A stretch of 64,000 bases of DNA from Persicaria tinctoria (lineage: Eukaryota; Streptophyta; Magnoliopsida; Caryophyllales; Polygonaceae), in the NCBI GenBank assembly GCA_037127255.1, contig JBANSL010000009.1:30791475-30855474 (forward strand). The letters are read 5' to 3'. The position numbers were made by a program, and so were the translations under genes. This document shows, one piece after another, positions 13,301-21,874 of the stretch (position 1 is its first letter; every line of letters begins with the position of its first letter). The notes beneath the pieces were generated by a model. That model ran no database searches and had not been told where the DNA came from. It worked only from the letters and a program-made list of their open reading frames with translations.

Positions 13301-14199
13301 TTTTCACTCAATTTTTGTCTAGAGTTCTTCGTGTTAATTTCTGACTTTTTTTTTTTGGGTGGTTGCAGTTCCTTCACTGTGTTGCAGCACCTTGCCATCT
13401 GGGGAAACCTTGTGTTTTTCTACATAATTAACTTGATCATCAGCGCAATACCGGCAGCAGGGATGTACACAATCATGTTTCGTCTGTGTCGACAACCATC
13501 TTATTGGATAACCATACTTGTAAGTCCAATTATCCCTGCTCTTGCTCTCATTTTTGTATTATACCATGTCCTTAGTTGCTGCAAAACAAGCCTCTTGCTG
13601 CTTTCCCAAATTCTCTGATCGCGCTCATGGTCATTGACTCATTTCCACACAGACTAAACGCATTTTTAATACGTATTTATGTTTATAACATTCTCGAAAG
13701 AGATCATGGGGCAAGAGATTCGTCGAATACATTGTTTATATGGAGAGAAAAATTAAGTCCCTTTAGCAAAGTGAACTGGCACTTGCCCGAAATGTTAATC
13801 CTGGAAACTGAATGGTTTGTCAAAACAAAACTAAACCAGCTGCCAAATGTTTTTCAGCTAATTGTTATAGCCGGGATGGGGCCAGTATCAGCCATAAAGT
13901 ACTTCAGGTACACATACAAGTCCAGTAAGATCAACATACTTCAGCAGGCCGAGCGCCTGGGCGGACCCATCCTGTCACTGGGAAACGTGGAGTCGCAGCC
14001 TCGATCAATCGAGAAAGACATCGTCACACCGCTGTCAATAACACTGCCAAAGAGCAGGAACCCGGTCTTCGAGCCTCTGCTGTCTGACTCCCCGAATTCA
14101 GTCAGATCCCCTTTTGGGTCAAGGACAACGTTCGACTTTTTCCAGTCACAGAGTAGTAGATTGTCGTCTAATTATTCGAGGAATTGCAAGGACAACTGA
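4366..14199 (+). CDS. ALA2: Phospholipid-transporting P4-ATPase, ALA2 type
   Basis: This is a flippase that moves phospholipid to the cytosolic leaflet of endomembranes. Arabidopsis ALA2 acts in the late secretory/prevacuolar system with an ALIS subunit and prefers phosphatidylserine. I resolved 24 coding exons: 4366-4490, 4688-4901, 5222-5338, 6025-6117, 6239-6413, 6534-6700, 7909-8013, 8132-8229, 8319-8461, 9462-9558, 9697-9806, 9898-10062, 10311-10465, 10548-10628, 10747-10867, 11057-11163, 11650-11781, 11898-12051, 12142-12259, 12570-12743, 12830-12881, 13077-13204, 13369-13519 and 13858-14199. All phases agree, giving 1107 aa, the family length. Motifs are actuator DGET (157-160), phosphorylation site DKTGT (Asp381), TGDK (about 636) and GDGGND (about 751). 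The N-terminus (YINDD) and C-terminus (NCKDN) also match ALA2 rather than other ALA clades. I see no lesion. Confidence 0.95.
7109..7342. repeat. Imperfect tandem duplication (about 120 bp x 2) in an ALA2 intron
   Basis: Two adjacent copies lie in the intron between 6700 and 7909, at 7109-7228 and 7229-7342. Each starts ATGCATGATT and ends TATTTATCCTC. They differ by scattered substitutions and a small gap, so the duplication is not recent. No coding effect is expected. Confidence 0.8.
12975..13056. repeat. Short tRNA-like insertion flanked by 15-bp direct repeats in an ALA2 intron
   Basis: GAAATGCTAACTGTC occurs at 12975-12989 and again at 13042-13056. The 52 bp between them contain GGTTCGAACCCC, a match to the tRNA B box/T-loop. 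This looks like a tiny retroposed tRNA or SINE 3' fragment with its target duplication. It lies wholly in the intron 12882-13076. Confidence 0.5.
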
Positions 14200-14697
14200 A
14201 CATTTACGTTGTGTTCTTTGATAGGATGGGTATACCGTATACATGTTTACCTTCATTTTTTGTTTTCTTCTTACAGTAGATGTGAAATATAGTTATGTCC
14301 ATTTAAAGTTTGTAGTTGACTGTTGAATTTCTTGGGGAGCCACAGTGCCCCTCTTCAGCTTATATGTTGGACAGTTAGCGATTTGTATCAGTTCTTTTCA
14401 GGTCTTACTGCGTTTGTGAATTGTGATACATACGTTACGAAAGAATTTATTTGTTCAAAACCTTCCAACTGGAGTTGACTGAATAACTGAAACGAGAAAT
14501 ACACAAAATAGACTCGAACTCAAAACTTCAAATAAATTTTGATTATTTACAATTATTTAAATTTAAACAATATTTTATCCCCTATTTGATTATAACCCAA
14601 GAAATAATCGGAACTCAATAAATCGACATTGACTCAACTGGATGACTTGTTGAAGACAGGATTTGAACTCGAATTTCATGAACTACTTGACCGCAAC
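14200..14697 (+). other. ALA2 3' UTR and intergenic DNA
   Basis: The 3' UTR follows the TGA at 14197-14199. The poly(A) site is not certain; AT-rich sequence continues to about 14450. I see no gene in the remainder. Confidence 0.4.
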
Positions 14698-15411
14698 CTA
14701 AGACTATCCACAATGGTTAGGTGTGCAAATGTGCACATTTGCACATGATGTATATTTTTGCACACCACTTTTTAGCATTTTACTCCATTGGTTAAAGTGT
14801 GTATTTTTTGCACACATCTCTTTTAATAACCAAGTAATCTATATTTATCTTCACATTTTAATTGTGATTAATATCTATTAAAAATTAAATATGTATTTTG
14901 TATTATAAATTTTTATTACCCACATTTTGATATAAAAAAATATAATTTTCAACACAATTTGAAATATCAAATTTTCAATATTGTTCACAAAATTGGATGG
15001 TTATTTCTTAAAAAATGTACATCACTAATCTAACTTAATTTTTTCGTTAGATTTAAACTTAAATATTTAAATGAATTTCTTAGTCATTAGATTAGATGTG
15101 ACTTTTTAAATGAAATTTATTAGATTAATTTAATTTATATATTAAATCAAATTTAGTTATATAAAAAAGAAAAATGATAAAAAGTAATTTATGTGATATG
15201 TCATCTCTCTTCTCATTGGATAAAGCTTTTATCCACTTTATCAAAAAGTGGAAAAGTTTTTGCACATAGGGGGGGATTGAGTGCTCAAATATAAACACTC
15301 CATTCTCAAATGTACACATTTGAACACCCATAAAACAACTATTGGATCTCAAAATTGTGTAAAATATACACATTTACACAATTGCACACCACTATTGGAG
15401 TTTAGTCTTAG
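14698..15411. mobile_element. MITE-like element with CTAAGACTA inverted ends
   Basis: The ends read CTAAGACTA-TCCACAATGG at the left and CTAAGACTA-AACTCCAATAG inward from the right. Both are followed by GTGTGCAA-type sequence and an AT-rich, non-coding core. A perfect 24-bp palindrome made of TGTGCAAATGTG and its complement sits at 14722-14745. No clean target duplication is visible. The right end abuts an inverted partial copy of the same terminus (15411-15437), so the right boundary may be rearranged. Confidence 0.6.
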
Positions 15412-15705
15412 ACTAACTCCAATAGTGGTGTGCAAAGTCTATGATTCTTTCTCTTGAGTTTTACGAAAGTTCAAGTGTAGAATACTTGTTTTCTCACAAA
15501 CTAGCATTGAATCAATAACACTCCAGAGACCGTTATTAATATTAGTATATTAATATATTCTCAGAACCAAAAAAAATATTAATATTAAAATGACACAATG
15601 TGTTTCATTTTATAGACAATTCCATATTTCCATGGATGGGCATATATCTATAATATCAATTATGTAAGCACATCACGTTGATTGTTTGATTGGAATCTTT
15701 TCATG
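15411..15705. other. Inverted copy of the MITE terminus, then unassigned AT-rich DNA
   Basis: GACTAACTCCAATAGTGG at 15411-15428 mirrors the MITE right end across a 3-bp TTA, making a palindrome of about 60 bp. From about 15440 to the MULE target duplication at 15706 I see nothing assignable. Confidence 0.4.
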
Positions 15706-15714
15706 ATTTTCAAT

Positions 15715-15781
15715 CAGCGCGGATATCTACATCGCTAATTTTTACTATTTCCACTGCTAATCACCGCATAGGTATGCGGTG
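15715..15781 (+). repeat. MULE left terminal inverted repeat
   Basis: The outer 20 bp are weakly conserved against the right end (about half identical). They are followed by the strongly conserved TAATTTTTACTATTT and a palindrome at 15762-15781. It pairs with 25423-25490 in inverted orientation, with equal spacing to the target duplication on both sides. Confidence 0.85.
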
Positions 15782-15910
15782 AGTTTAATGACAGTCAACG
15801 CACCCATCGCATACCTATGCGGTGAGCCGACCCGTGTATAGACCCACCGCATCGTACTGCGGTGGATAGGTCCATTCCATTCAAACCCTACCGCATACCT
15901 ATACGGTGGG
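15762..15910. promoter_or_regulatory. Palindrome cluster A (4 copies), left end of the MULE
   Basis: Four copies of the 20-bp palindrome CACCGCATAGGTATGCGGTG or close variants lie at about 15762-15781 (exact), 15805-15824, 15845-15864 (altered centre) and 15889-15910. The arms are 9-bp inverted repeats around a 2-bp centre. The cluster lies between the TIR and the 3' end of the transposase gene, and no TATA box is adjacent. Confidence 0.9.
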
Positions 15911-16294
15911 TTTCGGATAACCTGATTTTGGATAACAGTTTGGAGGGCCGGACCGGTCTGGTAGGTTCCGACTACAGTGGGATGTCACGATTGACGTATA
16001 ATAAATGTGCGCTATATTACTTGTCATTATCGGAAAAAGCGAATATGATGAGGTCAGAAGAAAGATAACGTACCCGAACAATGAACGAATCGATGCAACA
16101 CATGGATGCATAGTGACGAAACAATCGGAAATGGCATAAGAATAGTTGAAAACGAAAGTGTGATAAATGTCATGGATAACAAAAAGCGTTGGTCGAAAAC
16201 TGTCATAGAACACAGTTTGTGAAATGGCACAGACAAAGATACAACTCAATTGAACATATGGAGTTCGAAAAATGACACCAGAAAGTGGAAAGTG
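15911..16294. other. Non-coding DNA between palindrome cluster A and the transposase stop
   Basis: I see no conserved domain in either strand. It probably contains the 3' UTR and terminator of the minus-strand transposase gene. Confidence 0.4.
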
Positions 16295-19200
16295 CTAATA
16301 GGATAGGAGACGACCACCATCACGACGGCGGTAAGCTCTATATCGTGCAATCCTCGCCGCGAACTGCTCTTCCCAACCGTTGACCGTGCGATCGTGATGT
16401 TGTGTCCATGTAACGTAGACTGGAGTTAGAGGTGAACCAGGCAACAACCAAATCTGTGAATAGAAGGTGAATACGGACATTAGAAAAGAGAAACAAAACA
16501 TTAACAAATCAATGAATATGAAATACGAAACGTACCGGAACGAAGTGGTTGTTGTTGCCGACTAAAGCTATTCCATCTAGCTCCTCATAGACCGGTACCG
16601 ACGGGCCACCAGTGGCGTACAGAGGTAGGCACAACATAGGCATCATCTGTGACAAAATCACCAAAGGACGCTAGCGAAGCGTGGCAAACACCTCGCCCAA
16701 GATCGGAATCTCCATCCAATACGTAGCATCATGACACGTGCCGAAATAGTTGACCCTCATGATGAGCTCATCTAAGACAGGATAGTAATGGTCTCAATCT
16801 GAATGCAGCTGCAACTCAACGGCCAGCTCTCGTCGAACTCAAGGCCATGCGTCTTGTCCCAAGTTCAGAAGACAAGCAAAAGATCTATACCCACAGTGAT
16901 CATCACCTGCAACATTTGTGACGGCTCGTACGAAAGTAATCATGAATTCATCGATGTTGCCAGTGCCCCAATTGAAATCTACGTGAGGTAGATTCTGTGG
17001 TGGAAGCGTCGTAGGTGTTGGCGTTGGAATGTCACCTACAATATCCGGAGTTGGCTCTGACGCTGATCGACCTCGCCCACGTCCCCTCCCACGACCCCGT
17101 CCTCGACCTCGTCCTCTGCCTACTTCTCGGCCCCTAGGAGGGTTGTCGATGGCAATGGCATTGGACCCAGTGACATCCTCATTGCCTTCCATGTCATCTG
17201 GTTTGTTTGATGACAGTTGACCCCGACCTCAACCTCGACCTCGTGTTGATCCACTGCTCCCCTCTTTATCTGACCGACGTTGGGCCCGAGCACGCTCACG
17301 TTCCCAAGGTAGAGGGTTCGTCTGACATGGGTGGTGAGTCCTCGGTCTCCCGGACGGTCTACGGTCCTCCGGGTCAGGGGGGTCAACGATGTATGAGAGG
17401 GACGATCCCCGTCGTTGAATGCCGACGCGATTCTCTAACGAGTATCCTCGTCCATAGCTCCACTCTGGAACAAACTGATCATGCGCGAAATCACCGACCT
17501 CTTCAAATCCAATTGCTTCCAAAAAATGTGAATCTGGGATGGTCTGATGGGTATCTGCGTGTCTCGACAAGCTTGCATCTCATGTGTGCATGGGAGACCG
17601 TAGACGTCCCTCCAGTATCTATCTCTGAATGGTTGCGAAGGTGGCTCGGCTTCCATCTTCGTGTAGATTTCGAACAACAGGTTGAAACATTCCTTCGACA
17701 CAATATTCCGAATTCGATCGAAAATCTATAGGTCGTAGGAGTCTGTAGGTCGGGTGTTGTTCGCTCTCCCCATTGTATTCTTCACCTCACTTATTTGATC
17801 CGCCATCATCAGGTCGATTGTGGTGATCACGTGAGTGAAATCACCGACCGCAGAGTTTAAGGTCTTTTTCAACACAGAATGAGCAGACTCCACCCTACAA
17901 GAAAATCGAGACTCGCATGTGAAGATCGTTATATGTAAACAAATTACGTATAATGAATTTTGTAAGGAAAAAATAGGTGCACCTGTTCGTCGTGGTCGTA
18001 CCAAAATGCTGGATTGCGTCTGTCCATGCACGAACTATATTCTCCGAGTAATCTCGTAACCACGTCCCCTCCAAATACGGTATAAGCCCTTCGATATGCC
18101 ACCACTCTACATGCATACCCCTCCTTCTAGCGGCGAAAGTTTCAACCGATCTGGATTGGAACAGGCCAACGCATGCGTTCTTGAAACGCCTAGCAACATC
18201 AAGATTCTTTGACTTTTGGAAAGCAGCTTCTTCGCATCGTCGGAGGACGTGTACTGTGCACAACATATGCCTGACACTGGGAAGAACTACTCGTAGCACC
18301 GCAATCAACCCCAACTCTCGATCTGTGACAACAACGTTAGGAAGATTACCTCACTTGAGGTAAACGAGCTGCCCCAACGCCCAAATGTACGTATCTGTGT
18401 TCTCGTGCGACATGAAGCAGAACCCGATGACGAAGTTCTTCTTTGTGCAAGTGAATCCAACGAACTCACACAAAGGGATCCCGTACATACTCCATGAAAT
18501 ATTTGACTTTGCAAACCCTGGTGGGAAGGGGTAAAAGAATAAGTGTAGATAGAAACGTACGGATTCGTCCGGTATGTACTATCAACGAGGACGACGTATG
18601 GAAAGATGGCTAGAAGATGGCGAGCGTTTGTATGGGCTATGAATAGATCTTGAAGCTTGTTGAGATTGTCAGGGGATCTCCTCGTAGAGTAGAAGTAACC
18701 CTTCTCCCGCAAAATACGGAGTGCTTCCTGGGTGACTGTTCGATCTCCTCTCGCTTCAGCTTTAAACTTTGCCCTCGCATTGTATACTTGGCGTCGCTAT
18801 GTGAAGTTCAACTTCTTCCGTGAGTTATTTGTCCTCTTCAAGGTGGCTAAAATCGGTTTTGGTGGGGTACCAGCCACGGTAAGGGCCAACGTAGCGTCCC
18901 TTTCCTCTGTATCCATCCGTCCGACGTACGGGTGACCGTCCAACGCATCGGGGAGTTGATGGTTGTGCTTGCCGTGAAGAACGTCCAGGCCCCATTCACC
19001 CCGTTTGAACTCCACGCGAGACAATGCAAACGGACACCCCTCTATCTTCGAAACAGATATGTGCGTGTTCCCGCTTGCAACATCTCCGGCAACTCGCGGT
19101 CTCTTACGGGGAGTGTACTCGCTGTACTTCTCACATGCGAGCAATAGACTGCCACGCCTTGTAGGAGTGCTCCCCCAAGAACGCTTGATTGTCAAAACCA

Positions 19201-19714
19201 TATTAAGCTTTAAGGCGGTGCCACGACAGTGCTGTAGGAGATCGTCGCGATTGGTCCACGTCTGCGATGTAGCAAAATCAGAAGTGTAATCGCGGTACTC
19301 CTGGTTACGGGGATCCAAGTCGTCACCGTCGTCCGGCATCGGATCAGCCTACTCCTCCAATGGTAGTTGTCGACATGCAGACAGTACATATATATTACGT
19401 TACCCATTTATGGTTTCCATTCGCTCTAATTCAAAACCTAAGTTATTCCACTACATTTAAAAAACGGTACCTATATTTTGGTTTCTATTCGATATGATTC
19501 TACTACATATATTCTGGTTTCCATTCGATATGATTCAACTACCTATATTCTGGTTATTCCACTACCTATATTCTAGCTATAATGTCATTGTAAATGATAA
19601 AGATTCATCACGTACCGGAAGACGAGGGGGTGGAGAGTTATTGGCCATTGGAGTACTTGTAGGTGCTTCGTCCGCTGGGCTTGAAGGCGGTCGATTGGTG
19701 TCGTCGTTTTCCAT
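16295..19714 (-). pseudogene. MURA-type MULE transposase with C-terminal OTU-like protease domain (broken)
   Basis: In life it would cut and join element ends. The ATG at 19714 lies about 50 bp downstream of a TATA box. Inferred exons on the minus strand are 19714-19616, 19348-18561, 18489-17983, 17894 to about 16536, and 16453-16295; three introns use the same GTACGT donor. The N-terminal part (about 19340-18800) is the MULE DNA-binding region. DDE residues are visible in VDSTYRTN (near 18575), VVVTDREL (near 18330) and VESAHS (near 17885). A GLPCTHEM block near 17600 is the usual MURA C-terminal motif. An Arg/Gly-rich linker (17060-17240) leads to an OTU-like module with GDDHCGYR (Cys, near 16880) and NNNHFVP (His, near 16545). 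In-frame stops occur at 18797, 18351, 17726, 17229, 16839 and near 16797, with a frameshift near a T6 run at about 17530. It is a dead gene. Confidence 0.88.
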
Positions 19715-19766
19715 ATTAGAAAATGAGGTGTGGTGGGAATGGATTCCAACGGAGAGCGGAAGACTT

Positions 19767-19798
19767 CTTATACAGTAACACCGCATAGGTATGCGGTG
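19767..19798 (-). promoter_or_regulatory. TATA box of the transposase gene beside a palindrome
   Basis: On the minus strand TGTATAAGAAG (TATA at 19767-19772) lies about 50 bp upstream of the ATG at 19714. The perfect palindrome at 19779-19798 is about 6 bp upstream of the TATA box. Confidence 0.65.
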
Positions 19799-19951
19799 GT
19801 GTTTAAGTACCGTTGACGCGGAATTATTTGAATTTGTGGGCCCACTGCATAGGTATACGGTGGGACACACCACAGGGGTATGCGGTGGTACACATCGCAT
19901 GGGTATGCGCTGACAACCACTGCATACCCATGCGGTAGGTGCCTATATATA
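19779..19951. promoter_or_regulatory. Palindrome cluster B (5 copies) between two outward-facing TATA boxes
   Basis: Copies are at 19779-19798 (exact), 19843-19862, 19868-19887 (one arm degraded), 19893-19912 and 19918-19937. The left side faces the transposase TATA box. On the right a plus-strand TATATATA (19944-19951) starts 6 bp after the last copy. The arrangement is that of a bidirectional promoter, whose right-hand transcript would begin at or just before the hairpin at 19978. Confidence 0.85.
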
Positions 19952-19977
19952 GTCCTCACTTCAATCTTATAAAATGC

Positions 19978-20067
19978 AATAGTTATCCGCAGGATAACGT
20001 GAAAGACATTATGATAGTACACATGTACATCCATAACGTCCTTTACGTTATCCTGCGGATGACTGTT
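19978..20067 (+). repeat. Imperfect 90-bp hairpin inside the MULE
   Basis: Arms 19978-20022 and 20023-20067 are inverted copies (both contain ATCCGCAGGATAACGT) with a centre of GTACACATGTAC and about 85 percent pairing. A plus-strand TATA box lies about 30 bp upstream of its left edge, so a transcript could fold into an extended stem. No protein is evident. It might be a small-RNA source or simply an inverted duplication. Confidence 0.7.
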
Positions 20068-20101
20068 GTTGATCCAATCAAAACCGTAAATGCTTTGAAA
20101 A

Positions 20102-20339
20102 CGTAACGGTACGGGTACAACGTGATCTTCGTCCGTCATCGGAGTTGTCGCCCAAATTACATCCGTCGAGGGAGAATGAAACTCATACAAGAGGACGAAG
20201 CTGGGAAATTTCGTCGGAACGCACGACGGAATCTCTCAGCTTCGTCCTTATATAAGAGGTTCGCTCTCCCCCGACCGATGGAATTTGGACGACCAACTCC
20301 GATGAAGGACGCAGACCACGATGTCCCCGTGCCGGTACG
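20102..20339. repeat. Inverted repeat with 119-bp arms inside the MULE
   Basis: Arms 20102-20220 and 20221-20339 are diverged inverted copies with essentially no spacer. Read outward, both strands encode a related short peptide (DEDHVVPVPLRF on minus, DADHDVPVPVRF on plus). The plus-strand version ends at a GTACGT donor-like site like those used by the transposase gene. A TTATATAA box sits in the right arm at about 20253-20260. It looks like an inverted duplication of a promoter/first-exon region. Confidence 0.7.
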
Positions 20340-20358
20340 TTTCTGTATCTTATTGTAC

Positions 20359-20404
20359 CACCGCATAGGTATGCGGTGTGTTACCACTGCATAGGTATGC
20401 GGTG
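20359..20404. promoter_or_regulatory. Palindrome cluster C (2 copies)
   Basis: CACCGCATAGGTATGCGGTG is exact at 20359-20378. A one-base variant (CACTGC start) is at 20385-20404. The cluster lies immediately outside the right arm of the 119-bp inverted repeat. No clear TATA box is adjacent on either side. Confidence 0.85.
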
Positions 20405-20792
20405 ATAACACACTGAAAAGGTATTATGTATTCAACCAAATGAATATTGTAATTTCCATTAATGAGAGGTCATCGGCCGAAGGTAGTGACTAGACGTGAA
20501 TTACCAAGTATGTAGTGTGTTGTACAAATGTTGTATTTTCAGTTGTAAGCAATGAAACCTTTTAATCAAAATCTCCTTCGGATTCAGATCGGTGAATTTC
20601 AGGACATATTAGTTCAAATGTTGCAATGTGAATGGTAAATATGTTGCAATGGGAAACACATGACACAAAGAGGGTACGAAGCCGACATATTATTACAACA
20701 ACATTGTTACAACTACAAAGACGACAAACAAACAACTACACGGACAACAATAACAACAACTTCATCACACGAGCACAAACGAACCACTTCAA
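20405..20792. other. Non-coding stretch, MULE interior
   Basis: AT-rich sequence without a recognisable gene. A run of ACAAC repeats lies at about 20695-20770, and the 3' region of the minus-strand BED gene is at the right. The other short open frames have no domain. Confidence 0.4.
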
Positions 20793-21005
20793 CTACGTCT
20801 GATAAACGCATAAATCCTGGATCTTGTCGGCATGCTTGTTGTTGATGTGCCTCTTCAGATGACCGTGCTGCAGGTTGTTCGTCACTGTGTAGTGATGGCC
20901 GCAGTGACGACATGTTGCGGTGAAAGCGATGCCTCCGAGCGCCTCCTTGTTGTAGTGTCTGGTGAAAATGTCTTCACGTGGAACTGGTTTTGGTTCGAAA
21001 GACAT
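20793..21005 (-). CDS. Small BED-type zinc-finger protein of the MULE
   Basis: A 70-residue open frame with ATG at 21005. It contains a single BED-like finger: an aromatic/hydrophobic start (GGIAFTATC), a CRHC pair at about residues 32-35, then a leucine and HLKRHINNKH supplying the two His ligands at about residues 50-59. BED fingers are DNA-binding modules common in hAT transposases and in regulators domesticated from them. Here the finger stands alone inside a MULE, downstream of a TATA box (TATAAAAA, 21048-21055) that lies 9 bp from an intact palindrome (21065-21084). Unlike the two large genes it has no stop or frameshift. I infer it could bind the element's own palindromes; this is not shown by the sequence. 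Confidence 0.7.
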   Translation of the reverse strand: MSFEPKPVPREDIFTRHYNKEALGGIAFTATCRHCGHHYTVTNNLQHGHLKRHINNKHADKIQDLCVYQT

Positions 21006-21189
21006 TGTCGCCGATGCGGTGTGTTTTCGGCGGCGGTTAGGGTCGTATTTTTATAGACACAACCACCGCATGGGTATGCGGTGCTCCCACCGCATACTAC
21101 CGCATTGCATACTACCGCATACCTATGTGGTGCTCTGCCGAAGACCCTATATATGGCTGCAGTCCCACGACAAGTTACCACACATCAAC
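21006..21189. promoter_or_regulatory. Divergent promoter with palindrome cluster D
   Basis: This 184-bp interval separates the BED gene (-) from the coiled-coil gene (+). From left to right: minus-strand TATAAAAA (21048-21055); palindrome 21065-21084; partial half-sites 21089-21112; palindrome 21114-21133; plus-strand TATATATA-like box (21149-21155), 35 bp upstream of the ATG at 21190. The symmetrical palindrome-TATA arrangement on both sides is the clearest example in the element. Confidence 0.8.
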
Positions 21190-21462
21190 ATGTCGGACAA
21201 CAGCGACGACAACTCAAGCAACGACATAATACGTCAAGGCACGATGGAAGAGTTTGAGGCGGTTCTGTACACGGGAAGTCCACGCTCACAGACGGTGGAG
21301 GCGATAATAAAGAGACTACGGGATGAAAATCGGTCGTTGCTTGTCGAAAACCAACAAGCCCGTTGGCGGATTGATATGCTGGAGAGTCAAGTTGCAGTTC
21401 TGGAAGAGGAAAAAAAGGCTCTGGCCATGAAGCTAGATCAGGCTAGGGTACGTAACCCATGA
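21190..21462 (+). CDS. Small acidic/coiled-coil protein of the MULE
   Basis: An open frame of 90 residues. The first 20 residues are rich in Asp, Ser and Asn. Residues about 36-85 form a strong heptad-like coiled coil (EAIIKRL...LLVENQQARW...MLESQVAVLEEEKKAL). I do not recognise a family. A GTACGT donor-like site lies at 21450, just before the stop, so the real protein may continue in a downstream exon that I cannot find. It could be a dimerisation partner of a DNA-binding protein (inference only). Confidence 0.6.
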   Translation: MSDNSDDNSSNDIIRQGTMEEFEAVLYTGSPRSQTVEAIIKRLRDENRSLLVENQQARWRIDMLESQVAVLEEEKKALAMKLDQARVRNP

Positions 21463-21874
21463 CTATATTAGGCTTGTATTTGGACGAATGTAATTTAGAA
21501 AGTTCGTTTCGAATCGTGATATTGAAGCGCTAACTTAAGAGCACAAAATGGAAGATGTGTACTGGCATAATATGCAAATTTGAAATCGATCCAAAACGGT
21601 AACAAACCAGCAAATCCACACTGAAAATACTAAATACATCATCCCAGATCGAACTACCAACTACTACCAAAAATCAATCCAAACTACCAACTACTACAAA
21701 AAAGTCATCTAACCGCTAACAGAACAACCAAATACATCATCCCAGATCGAATCGTCACGACGGGGGAGGGGGGGGGGGGGAGCCTAAAATTGCTCATAGA
21801 TGCGCCAGATGTGCATCTGTCAACTTAACTCATAGGGACCTGAGTCGCTGAATCTCCAACCCAGCAGCATGATG
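21463..21874. other. Non-coding interval with a poly-G tract
   Basis: I see no gene. It contains two copies of AAATACATCATCCCAGATCG (about 21631 and 21729), which suggests a short local duplication of about 100 bp, and a G-rich tract at about 21764-21781 that may be unreliable in assembly. Confidence 0.4.

Noticed and set aside
13576..14199. Single 207-residue protein gene
   Set aside because: Only its second half (from 13858) is real and is the last exon of ALA2; the first half is intron.
15899..16249. 116-residue minus-strand frame at the MULE left end
   Set aside because: No recognisable domain and it overlaps palindrome cluster A; more likely 3' non-coding DNA.
17029..17731. Plus-strand open frames over the Arg/Gly-rich linker
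   Set aside because: They are complements of the transposase-OTU coding strand and are Pro/Arg low complexity.
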